Translations under genes and position numbers: made by a program
Notes under the pieces: model-generated
What the model saw: the letters and a program-made list of their open reading frames with translations, nothing else
Database searches by the model: none
What the model was told of the DNA's origin: nothing
DNA from: Verrucomicrobiota bacterium
GTDB lineage: Bacteria; Verrucomicrobiota; Verrucomicrobiia; Verrucomicrobiales; Akkermansiaceae
Assembly (NCBI GenBank): GCA_017301995.1
Contig: JAFLEH010000017.1
Location: 1-64,000, forward strand
Length of the DNA: 64,000 nucleotides
Direction of reading: 5' to 3'
Shown here: positions 16,677 to 25,567 of the stretch, piece by piece
Numbering within the stretch: the stretch's first letter is position 1
How the letters are laid out: each line of letters begins with the position of its first letter

Positions 16677-17666
16677 TTAGGCGGGAATCAGGCCCTTGAC
16701 GGCTTCGCGCTCTTCCTTGAGTTCGTTGACCGAGGCGTCGATCTTGCCACGGCTGAATTCGTCGATCGGGAGACCTTGGACAACTTCCCATTTTCCGTCC
16801 TCGAGGGTGCGGATCGGCATGGAGGCGATCAGGCCTTTTTCGATGCCGTAGGAACCGTCGGAGCAGACCGCGACGGAATGCCAGTCGCCGGCCGGGGTGG
16901 GGGTGCGGAGGCTCATCACGGTGTCGATGGCGGCGTTGGCGGCGGAGGCGGCGGAAGAAGCGCCGCGGGCCTTGATGATGGCCGCTCCGCGCTGCTGCAC
17001 GGTGGTGATGAACTCGCCCTTGAGCCATTCCACATGGGAGATCACGTCGGTCACCGGGCGTCCGCCGATTTTGGCGTTGGTGAAATCCGGGTATTGGGTG
17101 GCGGAGTGGTTGCCCCAGATGCAAAGGTTGGTGACTTTGCTCTGATGGACGCTGGCCTTGCGGGCAAGTTGGCTCTTGGCTCGGTTTTCGTCCAGCCGGG
17201 TCATCGCGAAGAAGCGGTCGTTCGGCACGCCGTCGGCGTTGGACATGGCGATCAGCGCGTTGGTGTTGCAGGGGTTGCCGACGACGAGGACACGCACGTC
17301 CTTGGCCGCGTTGCGGGCGATCGCCTGCCCTTGGCCGGTGAAGATTTTGCCGTTGATCCCCAGCAGGTCGCCGCGTTCCATCCCGGCCTTGCGCGGCACG
17401 GAACCCACGAGCAGCGCCCAGTTGGTGTTGCGGAAACCTTCGTTGAGGTCGGCGGTCGGAACCACCTCGTTGAGCAGCGGAAACGCGCAGTCGTCGAGTT
17501 CCATGACCACGCCATCCAGCGCGGGCAGGGCGGGTTCGATTTCAATGAGCCGGAGGTTGACCGGTTGGTCGGGGCCGAAAACGGCTCCGGAAGCGATGCG
17601 GAAAAGAAGGGCGTAACCGATTTGGCCGGCGGCACCCGTGATCGAGACGGTGATGGGAGCTTTCAT
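16677..17666 (-). CDS. mdh: Malate dehydrogenase
   Basis: 329-residue NAD-dependent malate dehydrogenase, TCA cycle: oxidises malate to oxaloacetate in the cytoplasm. It shows the Rossmann loop TGAAGQIGYALLFRIASG, the substrate-binding arginines in VPRKAGMERGDLL, the NPCNTNA strand, MTRLDENRAK, and the catalytic His in IWGNHSATQYPD. Length and motifs match the group of bacterial MDHs close to the cytosolic eukaryotic form (LDH-like MDHs are shorter). The gene is monocistronic and ends at a strong terminator. No Shine-Dalgarno is seen before the ATG. Confidence 0.97.
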   Translation of the reverse strand: MKAPITVSITGAAGQIGYALLFRIASGAVFGPDQPVNLRLIEIEPALPALDGVVMELDDCAFPLLNEVVPTADLNEGFRNTNWALLVGSVPRKAGMERGDLLGINGKIFTGQGQAIARNAAKDVRVLVVGNPCNTNALIAMSNADGVPNDRFFAMTRLDENRAKSQLARKASVHQSKVTNLCIWGNHSATQYPDFTNAKIGGRPVTDVISHVEWLKGEFITTVQQRGAAIIKARGASSAASAANAAIDTVMSLRTPTPAGDWHSVAVCSDGSYGIEKGLIASMPIRTLEDGKWEVVQGLPIDEFSRGKIDASVNELKEEREAVKGLIPA

Positions 17667-17813
17667 GGTAGGTAAATGTAAATGAGGCTTGCGGCAGGAT
17701 TGTTGGAATGCCCGCGCCGCGCCGTCAACGCGGAACGGGAATTTCAGAAAACGTGCGTGGTTTTTGGCACGATGTGCGGCTTGCCCGACGCGGGCGGGAT
17801 TTCCGCTTTCCGG

Positions 17814-20123
17814 CTACTCCCGGATTTCCAGTGGTTTGCCGGCTTTGCCCTGGACCGTACGGGTTCCGGAGCCGGTCCGGACGGTGACGGGGCCATCGGT
17901 GGCGGGTGTCAGGGTGGCCTTGGAAAGCTTGCCGCCGCGCCACTCGATGTCCGTGGTGATGCCACCGCGGGCGCGCAGGCCCTTGGCCGACCCGTCCGGC
18001 CACGCCTTGGGCAGCGCGGGGAGGATGTGGATGACAAACGCAGGGACCGGAGAATTCCCAGAGGCGGGGACGTGCGACTGCAGCAGCATCTCGGAGATGC
18101 CCGAAGTGGCGCCGAAATTGCCGTCGATCTGGAATGGCGGATGCGCGTCGAACAAGTTCGGATAGAGTCCGCCCTGGCCCTTGGCGCGGCCGATCGGCTG
18201 CAGCAGGTTGGACAGGATCTGATAGGCGTGGTCACCGTCGAGGAAACGCGCCCACAGGTTGGTTTTCCACCCCATAGACCAACCGGTCGCGGCATCTCCC
18301 CGGAAAACGAGCGACTGGCGGGCGGCCTTGAACAGTTCGGCGTCGTTCCAGGTGATGTCGGAGCCGGGAAAAACGCCCCACAGATGCGAGACGTGGCGGT
18401 GGGTGTTTTTCGGGTTGTCCTTGTCCTCCAGCCATTCCTGGAGCTGGCCGTGGCGGCCGATTTTGTTGGGCGCGATCTGTGGCCGCAGCCGGTCGAGGTC
18501 CGCCGCGAGTTCGGCGTCCGTGCCGAGAATTCGGGCGGCTTGGGAGCAGGCTTTGAACAGATCGCGGATGATCTGGTGGTCCATCGTCGGACCCATCACC
18601 AGACCGCCCTGCTCGGGGCTGTTGGACGGACCGGAAACCAGCATGCCAGTGGTCGGATCGGGAGTTAGGTAGTCGGTGAAGAAGCGCGCCGCATCGCGCA
18701 TGACCGGCCATGCCTCGCGGAGAAAGGCTTGGTCGCCGGAGAACAGGTAGTGCTCCCACAGGTGGAGGCTCAGCCATGCGCCGCCGGTGGGCCAGATTCC
18801 GTGGTTGGAGTGGTTGATAGGCGCGGTGCCGCGCCAGAGATCGAAGTTGTGGTGCAGCACCCATCCGCGCGCGCCGTAGTGTTCCCTGGCGGTTAGAGTG
18901 CCGGACTCGCGCAGTTCGGTTAGCGCCTTGAACAACGCCTTGTGGCAATCCGCCAGCCCGGTGGGTTCGGCGGGCCAATAGTTCATCTGGGTATTGATGT
19001 TGCAGGTGTATTTCGAGTCCCACGGCGGCTTGAGCGAGGCGTTCCAGATGCCTTGCAGGTTGGCGGGTTGTCCATCCTCGCGGGACGAACCGATCAGCAG
19101 GTAGCGGCCGTATTGGAACAGCAGCCCCGCCAGATGAGGGTCGCCGCCATTGCGGAAATCCGCGATCCGCCGGTCGGTGGGAAGATCGGCCGCCGGCGTG
19201 CGCCCCAGATCCAGGGAAACGGCGCGGAACAGGCGCCGGTGGTCGCCGAGATGCCGCTGGAGAAGCGCCGCGTAGGGCGTCGCGGCCGACCGCGCGAGGG
19301 TCGCCTCGGCGATTGCGGCGGGGTCGGCGGTTAGATCGCGCCAGTTCTTCACGTTGGTCGCTGCGGTTAGGCGGATCTCGATTTCATCGGCGTCCTTCAC
19401 CGCGATCGAATCCGCCCCGCGGGTCACGGATCCGCCTTTCGCGACCACGCGCGCCCTGGCATGGAACGAGACTCCTCCATCCTCCACCCGCCCTTCCAGA
19501 ACGAGGTCGGCGCCGCTGACGGAAACATGGCGGTCGCGGTGCGGAGTGGCAAGCCGGACGGTGGCGCTCACACCGCCCTTCCGCCCGGCGGTTAGGCGGG
19601 TGACGATGAGGTTGTCGGGATGGGAGGCGAATGTCTCGCGGCGGCGGACGACGCCGTCCGAAGTCCATTCGGTGGTTGCCATGCCGCTGTCGAGGCCCAG
19701 CCACCTGCGGTAGCCGGATGCGCTCTCCGCAGGGCCTTCCAACAGCAGATCGCCGCACGGTTGATAGGCCATCTGGCGGATGGGATCGCTCATGAACGAT
19801 TTCATGGCCAAGTCTTCGGCTTCCTTCTGTTTGCCTTTCCACAGCAGGCCGCGCAGTTCGGGCAGCACATCCACCGCGCCCTTGCGGGCATAGGAACGCG
19901 GCTTTCCGGTCCACACGGTGTGTTCGTTGAATTGGATCGTTTCCTTGTCCACTCCGCCGTGGACCATCGCGCCGAGGTGGCCGTTGCCAACCGGGAGCGC
20001 CTGCTCCCATGCGGTCGCAGGTTGGTCATACCAGAGCACCCAGTCGCCATCCGGGCGCGCGGGCGCGGCGGCGAGCGGGATGGTTAGGGCGAGGGCGGTT
20101 GCCAGAGCGGCGGGCGTGGGCAT
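17814..20123 (-). CDS. GH95 alpha-L-fucosidase (1,2-alpha-L-fucosidase type)
   Basis: 769-residue secreted enzyme of glycoside hydrolase family 95, inverting fucosidases or galactosidases mostly acting on alpha-1,2 linkages. The signal peptide ends near residue 20. The N-terminal beta-sandwich begins with LWYDQPATAWEQALPVGNGHLGAM and has the family's NEHTVWTG. The (alpha/alpha)6 domain contains NINTQMNYWPAEPTGL and the long helix-loop set with HNFDLWRGTAPI, features around the known active site. A short C-terminal beta domain ends the protein. With the GH29 and GH92 genes it suggests fucosylated and mannosylated glycan use. 147 bases separate it from divergent-side neighbour mdh; no clear operator. 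Confidence 0.94.
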   Translation of the reverse strand: MPTPAALATALALTIPLAAAPARPDGDWVLWYDQPATAWEQALPVGNGHLGAMVHGGVDKETIQFNEHTVWTGKPRSYARKGAVDVLPELRGLLWKGKQKEAEDLAMKSFMSDPIRQMAYQPCGDLLLEGPAESASGYRRWLGLDSGMATTEWTSDGVVRRRETFASHPDNLIVTRLTAGRKGGVSATVRLATPHRDRHVSVSGADLVLEGRVEDGGVSFHARARVVAKGGSVTRGADSIAVKDADEIEIRLTAATNVKNWRDLTADPAAIAEATLARSAATPYAALLQRHLGDHRRLFRAVSLDLGRTPAADLPTDRRIADFRNGGDPHLAGLLFQYGRYLLIGSSREDGQPANLQGIWNASLKPPWDSKYTCNINTQMNYWPAEPTGLADCHKALFKALTELRESGTLTAREHYGARGWVLHHNFDLWRGTAPINHSNHGIWPTGGAWLSLHLWEHYLFSGDQAFLREAWPVMRDAARFFTDYLTPDPTTGMLVSGPSNSPEQGGLVMGPTMDHQIIRDLFKACSQAARILGTDAELAADLDRLRPQIAPNKIGRHGQLQEWLEDKDNPKNTHRHVSHLWGVFPGSDITWNDAELFKAARQSLVFRGDAATGWSMGWKTNLWARFLDGDHAYQILSNLLQPIGRAKGQGGLYPNLFDAHPPFQIDGNFGATSGISEMLLQSHVPASGNSPVPAFVIHILPALPKAWPDGSAKGLRARGGITTDIEWRGGKLSKATLTPATDGPVTVRTGSGTRTVQGKAGKPLEIRE

Positions 20124-20168
20124 GCGGACCGAAACGGCCGTTCCGCGCCGGATCTTTCGCCCGGGCGC

Positions 20169-20594
20169 CTACCAGTATTTCATCGGGATGGTCGCTTTGC
20201 CGGACTTGGCGAAGGTTTCCACCGCATCGTTGAACGTGGGCGGAAGTTTCCCTTCGGGCTTGCCGGACATGCCGACGCCTTCCAGCGGCAGACCGATGAT
20301 CGAGCGCTTGAGTTTGCCGTTCGCGTCCTCGTCATGGAGCACGGTGATCGCGAGCTTGCCGGCGGGTAGGTCTTTCAGGGTGAGGGTGACGGTTCCCTTG
20401 CGGGCGTCCGTCACGGCCTGGGCGAGCGCCTTGTCGGGCTTGTCGGGAAAGCCCTCCTTGTTGGAAAACGCGAGCGCGGCGATCTTGCCTTTGGCATTGC
20501 GCACGCCGGTGACGGTGACCGTGACGTCGATCGCCTGCGCGGACTGATATGCTAACAGAATGAGCGGGGCGAGAACTCGGAGGAACGGATTCAT
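20169..20594 (-). CDS. DUF2141 exported protein
   Basis: 141-residue exported protein (signal peptide about 1-22) that fits DUF2141: 'VTVTVTGVRNAKGKIAALAF', 'LKDLPAGKLAITVLHDEDANGKL' and a C-terminal 'KSGKATIPMKYW'. The family is a small beta-sandwich of unknown function in the periplasm or outer surface. Its start overlaps the stop of argA by four bases, so it is probably translated by coupling, but a functional link with arginine synthesis is not obvious. Confidence 0.85.
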   Translation of the reverse strand: MNPFLRVLAPLILLAYQSAQAIDVTVTVTGVRNAKGKIAALAFSNKEGFPDKPDKALAQAVTDARKGTVTLTLKDLPAGKLAITVLHDEDANGKLKRSIIGLPLEGVGMSGKPEGKLPPTFNDAVETFAKSGKATIPMKYW

Positions 20595-21691
20595 GACGGG
20601 CTGCCGGATGTTGATAGAACGTGCGAAAACACCAGCGAGTCACGCCCGCTGGCCTCGAACTGGCGACGCCGCGCCAGCGGAAGATCGTCCACCGTGGCGG
20701 GCGAATACCCGAGCTTGTGTTGGAAAAAATCCGCCGCCCGGTTGGTAAGGGCGAAGACCCTCGGAATCCCGCGGTCGCGGGCGAGTTCCTCCGCGTGGCG
20801 GACCAACTCGATGCCATAGCCGCGGCCTTCGTGCGCCTGCTTGACGTGCAGACACGCCACTTCCGCGCAGGCCTCCGCCTCGTATCCGTGCAGCGCCACG
20901 CTGCCGACCACATTGCCGTCGATGGTCATCACCCGGTAATCGCCGATGCGGGCCTGGATGTCCTCGTAGGTGCGGGCCACCAGTTTCGTCCGGCGGACCG
21001 CGCGGCCGATCATCCCCAGCAATTCCGGGATGTCCTCCTCGCGCAGCGGGCGGATTTCGCGGTAGCTGTCGGCATGGACCATGGTGCCCACGCCTTCGTT
21101 GGAAAACAGCTCGTCCACCAGCACGCCCTGGCGGCGGCCGTTGAGGACATGGACGCGGGGAACCCCGCGCGCGCAGGCCGCGGCGGCCGCGGTTAGGAGA
21201 TCGGCGCCCTGGACTTCGGACTTTTCTATCAGATCCGCCACGTCGCTGGCGGGCACCGCATGGGCGGGTCCGCCGTCAATCAGCACGTCGTCCTCCAACA
21301 GTGCGATCACCTTGGCCACACCCACGCCGAGCGCGAAATCCACCACCGTGGGATCCAGCGGGCCGGTGGCGGACGCGTCGATCACCGCCGACTGGCCGCG
21401 GCCGAGGATCTCCAGCGTTTCTCTAACCGCGCCTGGGTCGCTGAGCGGCACCGAGACGCGGGCGGACATGATTTCGCACTCGAGGGTCCAGTCGTAGAGG
21501 TCCTTGAGGTCGCCGCCGAGCACGCCGAGCACCAGCTTGACGCCGAGGTCCTCGAGCACCGCCAGATCCAACAGGGTTTCGGCGATCGCCGGTTCCGGCA
21601 GCAGCCCGGCCTCGATCAGGACAAGAAACACCCGCCCCCGGAACTGGGGGATATACTGGAGGACTTCCCGGACATCGTTTTGCTGCGCCAC
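20591..21691 (-). CDS. argA: N-acetylglutamate synthase (amino-acid N-acetyltransferase)
   Basis: 366-residue enzyme for the first step of arginine synthesis, acetyl-CoA plus glutamate. The N-terminal part (about 1-210) is an amino-acid-kinase-like domain, beginning VLQYIPQFRGRVFLVLIEAGLL as in E. coli ArgA; the C-terminal part (about 220-366) is a GNAT acetyltransferase with EVACLHVKQAHEGRGYG as the acetyl-CoA loop. It is about 70 residues shorter than E. coli ArgA because of a compact kinase domain. The start is a GTG with AGGA eight bases upstream; a GTG six codons earlier (21,709) is the alternative. The kinase active-site motif is degenerate, as in known ArgA, which lacks kinase activity. 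Confidence 0.87.
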   Translation of the reverse strand: MAQQNDVREVLQYIPQFRGRVFLVLIEAGLLPEPAIAETLLDLAVLEDLGVKLVLGVLGGDLKDLYDWTLECEIMSARVSVPLSDPGAVRETLEILGRGQSAVIDASATGPLDPTVVDFALGVGVAKVIALLEDDVLIDGGPAHAVPASDVADLIEKSEVQGADLLTAAAAACARGVPRVHVLNGRRQGVLVDELFSNEGVGTMVHADSYREIRPLREEDIPELLGMIGRAVRRTKLVARTYEDIQARIGDYRVMTIDGNVVGSVALHGYEAEACAEVACLHVKQAHEGRGYGIELVRHAEELARDRGIPRVFALTNRAADFFQHKLGYSPATVDDLPLARRRQFEASGRDSLVFSHVLSTSGSPS

Positions 21692-21798
21692 GCGGGCGAT
21701 CCTACACACCGCGCCACGATCCGCAAGCCGCTAGCGAAACCGGTTGGAAAATCCGCCGGACCGTGAAAGAATCGCGCCGCCAACCCGTATTCGCGCCC

Positions 21799-23064
21799 AT
21801 GCCAACCCAATCCTCCCCAGCGGTCACGCTGCGACTGTCCATCATGATGTTTCTCCAGTTCTTCATTTGGGGATCGTTCTTCGTTCCGCTGGGCGGATAC
21901 CTCGGGAAAATCTTCGCCGGGCAGAACGTGGTGGGCTACATTTATTCGACGCACAACTGGGCGGGCGTGATCGCGCCGTTGTTCGTGGGCCTGGTGGCCG
22001 ACCGCTTTTTCAACGCGGAGCGGGTGAACGGCATTCTGCATTTGCTAGGCGCGGGGCTGTTGTGGAAATGCTCGCAGGTGACCGGATCGCCCGATCAGTT
22101 GTTCGTCTGGTTGCTCGCGTATTTCCTCTGCTACATGCCCACGCTGGCCCTGGTCAACACGATCACCTTCCATAACGTGGCCAACGCCAGCGACGAGTTC
22201 CCGAAGATCCGCCTTTGGGGCACGATCGGATGGATCGTGGCCGGCCTGGTGGTTGCCGAATCGCTATTCGGGCTGAAGGAGTTTCCGGTGCTGCCGGGCA
22301 TCACCGATGCCGGCTCCACCGCGTTTCCGATGCAACTGGCCGCCGCGGTCAGCCTGATCTACGGCCTTTATAGTTTCTCGCTGCCGGCCACGCCGCCCAA
22401 TGGCAAGGGCCAGCCTATCAGCGTCGGGAAAATGTTGGGGCTGGACGCGCTGCAACTGTTCAAGGACCCGGCGTTCGCGGTGTTCGCGGTGTGTTCGTTC
22501 CTCGTCTGCATCCCGCTGGCGTTCTACTACGCGATGACCTATCCGTTTGCCAGCAACGCCGCGTTCGGCGACAAGACCGCGGGTGTGATGGCGCTCGGCC
22601 AAGTGAGCGAGATCGTGTTCATGGCGCTGGTTCCGTTCTTCTTCCGCAAGCTCGGGGTGAAATGGATGCTGCTGGTCGGCATGCTCGCCTGGACCTTGCG
22701 CTACGCGGTGTTCGGCATGATGCCGTCGGTTCCGGCCATGATCGTTTTCGGCATCGTGCTGCACGGGATTTGTTATGACTTCTTCTTCGTCACCGGCCAG
22801 CTTTACACCGACCGCAAGGCGCCCAAGGAGATCCGCGCGAGCGCCCAGGGGCTCATCGGATTGCTCACCTACGGCGCGGGCATGCTGGTTGGCAACAAGG
22901 TGCTCGATTGGTGGGCCGGCAGCACCAAGCTGGTGGCGGAAACCCGCGAGGGCTGGCTGGCCGGCGCCCAAATGTTCTGGCTGATGCCCGCGGGCATCGC
23001 GCTCGGAGTCGCGGTCATCTTCGCCATCGCCTTCCGCGACCACAGCGCCGATTCGGACGCGTGA
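21799..23064 (+). CDS. MFS nucleoside-type transporter (NupG/XapB-like)
   Basis: 421-residue inner membrane protein with about 12 transmembrane helices. The N-terminus (LRLSIMMFLQFFIWGSFFVPLGGYL) and the HNWAGVIAPLFVGLVADR loop fit the nucleoside:proton symporter branch of MFS. The region TGQLYTDRKAPKEIRASAQGL, between helices 10 and 11, is typical of this group. The substrate is therefore probably a nucleoside, but several Verrucomicrobiota and Bacteroidota homologues sit next to sugar or amino-sugar genes, so it is not certain. The ATG at 21,799 is preferred; a GTG at 21,763 would add 12 residues. It is divergent from argA. Confidence 0.82.
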   Translation: MPTQSSPAVTLRLSIMMFLQFFIWGSFFVPLGGYLGKIFAGQNVVGYIYSTHNWAGVIAPLFVGLVADRFFNAERVNGILHLLGAGLLWKCSQVTGSPDQLFVWLLAYFLCYMPTLALVNTITFHNVANASDEFPKIRLWGTIGWIVAGLVVAESLFGLKEFPVLPGITDAGSTAFPMQLAAAVSLIYGLYSFSLPATPPNGKGQPISVGKMLGLDALQLFKDPAFAVFAVCSFLVCIPLAFYYAMTYPFASNAAFGDKTAGVMALGQVSEIVFMALVPFFFRKLGVKWMLLVGMLAWTLRYAVFGMMPSVPAMIVFGIVLHGICYDFFFVTGQLYTDRKAPKEIRASAQGLIGLLTYGAGMLVGNKVLDWWAGSTKLVAETREGWLAGAQMFWLMPAGIALGVAVIFAIAFRDHSADSDA

Positions 23065-23193
23065 CGAGAAGATGGCGCTATCAAAACTGGTGGCGGCGCG
23101 TCGATGACCGCCGCTGACTGCCCGTGAGGGCGGGGTTGCCTACGAAACCTCGGTTGAAAACACCTTGGCAACGAAGGTTGTTTGGGTGCCAGG

Positions 23194-24300
23194 CTATCTC
23201 CGCGCGTAGCGGAAACCGGGGAAGACGCGGACAAGCCGGCGCATTTCCAGTTTCATCAGGGTGGCGGTGACCACGTGGGCGGGCAGGCCGGAGCGTTCGA
23301 TGATCCGGTCCACCGGGAGTTCGTCGGCGCTTACGGCGGCATAGACGGCAGCCTCATCCTCGGGCAATTCGGGGAGCGATTCAGGCGTGGCCGCCGGTCC
23401 GGCGGAAGCGGTGGGGCGTTCGAACGGCAGCTCGCCGAGGTCGTCGAGGATGTGGGAGGGATCGGCGGCGAGGGTCGCGCCCTCGCGGATCAGTTGGTGG
23501 CAACCGGCGGACGTGGGCTTGTCCACTTGGCCGGGAACGGCGAAAACCGGCTTGCCATATTCGGTGGCCAGGTTGGCGGTGATCAGCGAACCCGACCACG
23601 CCGGGCATTCGACGACCAGCAAGGCCCGCGCCCATCCCGCGACGATCCGGTTGCGCATCGGGAAGGTTTGTTTGTCTGGTGCGGCATGGAGCGGAAACTC
23701 CGAGACCACCGCGCCATTTCCGGCCGCGATCTTTTCCGCGAGGCCGAAATTCTCCGGCGGATAGAGTTTCGCCAAACCGGATCCGATCACCGCGATGGTC
23801 CGGCCGTTGGCGGCCACGGCGGCCTCGTGGGCGGCGGTGTCGATGCCGCGCGCCAGCCCGGAAATGATGGTGAAACCGGCCTGGGCGAGTTGGTAGGAGA
23901 ATTTCTTGGCGGTATGGGTGCCGTAAGTCGTGGCCCGCCGCGATCCCACCACGCTGATGGCATGGCGGTCGCGGGGCGCGAGTTCGCCCCAGACGTAGAG
24001 CAGCAGCGGGCGATCATAGATGTCCCGGAGAGGGGCCGGGTAGTCGGCGTCGTCCTGGGTGACCAGCCGAATCCCGCGCTCTTTGGCCTCCGCGATTTCC
24101 GACGACGGATCGGCGTGGTCCCGCCACGACCGAAGGATGCCGGCGGTTTCCTCGCCGACTCCGTCCACTCGCAGCAAGCGATCCAAGGGTGCCTCAAGAA
24201 TCGCCGACGCGGATCCGAAAATGTCCAGCAGCCGGCGCACCCGGACCGGGCCGATTTTCGGCAGAAGATTGAGCGCAACCAGGGCTTCGAGCGGTGACAT
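23194..24300 (-). CDS. dprA: DNA-processing protein DprA
   Basis: 368-residue DprA/Smf protein, which loads RecA on incoming single-stranded DNA during natural transformation. It has an N-terminal helix-hairpin-helix region (LPKIGPVRVRRLL, LLRVDGVGEETA), the Rossmann-like core with VVGSRRATTYG, SGLARGIDTAAHEAA, and FPMRNRIVAGWA, and a C-terminal winged-helix (about 300-365). The ATG giving MSPLEALVALNLL matches known starts; the frame stays open upstream without likeness to the family. It lies 20 bases downstream of thiH. Its presence only shows that transformation is possible; no com genes lie in the window. Confidence 0.96.
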   Translation of the reverse strand: MSPLEALVALNLLPKIGPVRVRRLLDIFGSASAILEAPLDRLLRVDGVGEETAGILRSWRDHADPSSEIAEAKERGIRLVTQDDADYPAPLRDIYDRPLLLYVWGELAPRDRHAISVVGSRRATTYGTHTAKKFSYQLAQAGFTIISGLARGIDTAAHEAAVAANGRTIAVIGSGLAKLYPPENFGLAEKIAAGNGAVVSEFPLHAAPDKQTFPMRNRIVAGWARALLVVECPAWSGSLITANLATEYGKPVFAVPGQVDKPTSAGCHQLIREGATLAADPSHILDDLGELPFERPTASAGPAATPESLPELPEDEAAVYAAVSADELPVDRIIERSGLPAHVVTATLMKLEMRRLVRVFPGFRYARR

Positions 24301-24320
24301 GATAGTTGGAAGCAAGTGAA

Positions 24321-25478
24321 TTAAACGGCTGATTGAAACATTTCTTCCGGAGCGAGAATGGCCTCGTCCCAATCCTTCCAAACCGGGTCGAGTCCTTGCA
24401 GGCGTAGGAATTGGGCCACTTCGTCGGCGTTGCGGATGTCGTTGATGCGGAATTGTTCGGTGGCCTTCTCGCAACCGGATTTTTCGGTGATTTCGACGCG
24501 GCGGCCTTTTATGGTGAGGTGGAGGTCGCTGTTCCCGGCACCGGTGTAGCCGCCGGGTTCGGTGCGGGCGCCGGCCGACATGTGGGTCACGCCGAGGCTG
24601 GCGATCGCGTCGCGGAAATGGGCCGGCTCGCGAGTGGAAACGACGATGCCGACATTGGGAAAAGTGACCCTGAACGCGGCGATCAGCCGGACCAACGCCC
24701 GATCCGGAAGAAACCGGGACGGATCCGGTTCGTATTGATAGTTTCCGGCGTAGGGACGCATCCGGGGAAACGCCACGGTGAGCTGGGCTTTCCAGCAGTG
24801 CCGGTAGAGATATTCCAGATGGGCGCAGAGCGCGAGCGCCTCATGCCGCCAATCGGCCAATCCGAACAACGCGCCGATGCCGATCCTGCGGAATCCACCG
24901 GCGTAGGCGCGTTCGGGGCAGTTGAGCCGCCAGTCGAAATTCCGCTTCGGTCCGGCGGTGTGGAGGGTTTCGTAGGTCCCGCGATGGTAGGTTTCCTGAT
25001 AGGCGATCAGCCCTTCCGCGCCGTGGCGGACGATTTCCGTGTATTGGTCGTCCTCCATCGGGCCCACCTCGATGGCGAGGGTGGGGATGAACGGTTTCAG
25101 GGCGTCGAGGCAGTCCTGGAGGTAGCCTTCCGAGACGAATTTCGGGTGCTCGCCAGCGACGAGCAGGATGTGGCGGAATCCGAGTGCGTGGAGGTGCCGC
25201 GCCTCGCGGACCACCTGATCGACGGTGAGGGTGGTGCGGAGGATCGGCGCGTCGCGGGAAAACCCGCAGTAGGAGCAGTTGTTCACGCACTCGTTGGAAA
25301 GGTAGAGCGGGGCGAACAGCCGCATCGTCCGGCCGAATCGCTGGCGGGTGAGCTGCTGGCTGCGCCGCGCGAGGGATTCCAGCGACGGGCCGCCCGGATC
25401 CGCGAGCAAGCGCCCGAAACGCTCCATCAGCGGGGTGGGGCGTTTCATCAATCCGGGAAATACATCGGCAAAGGCCAT
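24321..25478 (-). CDS. thiH: 2-iminoacetate synthase (tyrosine lyase) ThiH
   Basis: 385-residue radical SAM enzyme that cleaves tyrosine to dehydroglycine and p-cresol for the thiazole moiety of thiamine. It shows the radical SAM cluster motif CVNNCSYC (Cys64, Cys68, Cys71) and typical ThiH sequence such as GFRHILLVAGEHPKFV, YQETYHRGTYE and MSAGARTEPGGY. Length matches the family. No thiG, thiS or thiF is near, so in this stretch it is separated from the rest of the thiazole genes. I looked for a TPP riboswitch upstream and see none. dprA follows closely on the same strand. Confidence 0.95.
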   Translation of the reverse strand: MAFADVFPGLMKRPTPLMERFGRLLADPGGPSLESLARRSQQLTRQRFGRTMRLFAPLYLSNECVNNCSYCGFSRDAPILRTTLTVDQVVREARHLHALGFRHILLVAGEHPKFVSEGYLQDCLDALKPFIPTLAIEVGPMEDDQYTEIVRHGAEGLIAYQETYHRGTYETLHTAGPKRNFDWRLNCPERAYAGGFRRIGIGALFGLADWRHEALALCAHLEYLYRHCWKAQLTVAFPRMRPYAGNYQYEPDPSRFLPDRALVRLIAAFRVTFPNVGIVVSTREPAHFRDAIASLGVTHMSAGARTEPGGYTGAGNSDLHLTIKGRRVEITEKSGCEKATEQFRINDIRNADEVAQFLRLQGLDPVWKDWDEAILAPEEMFQSAV

Positions 25479-25567
25479 CGCGGCGCAACCATGGCCGCTC
25501 GCGCCGCCCCCGTCAAACCCGCGGGAGTGAAAAACGATCTAACACCCATGGCGGGGTGGGCCTCCGG

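Noticed and set aside
25479..25567. TPP riboswitch upstream of thiH
   Set aside because: None of the conserved thi-box words (CTGAGA, ACCTGATC) are found.
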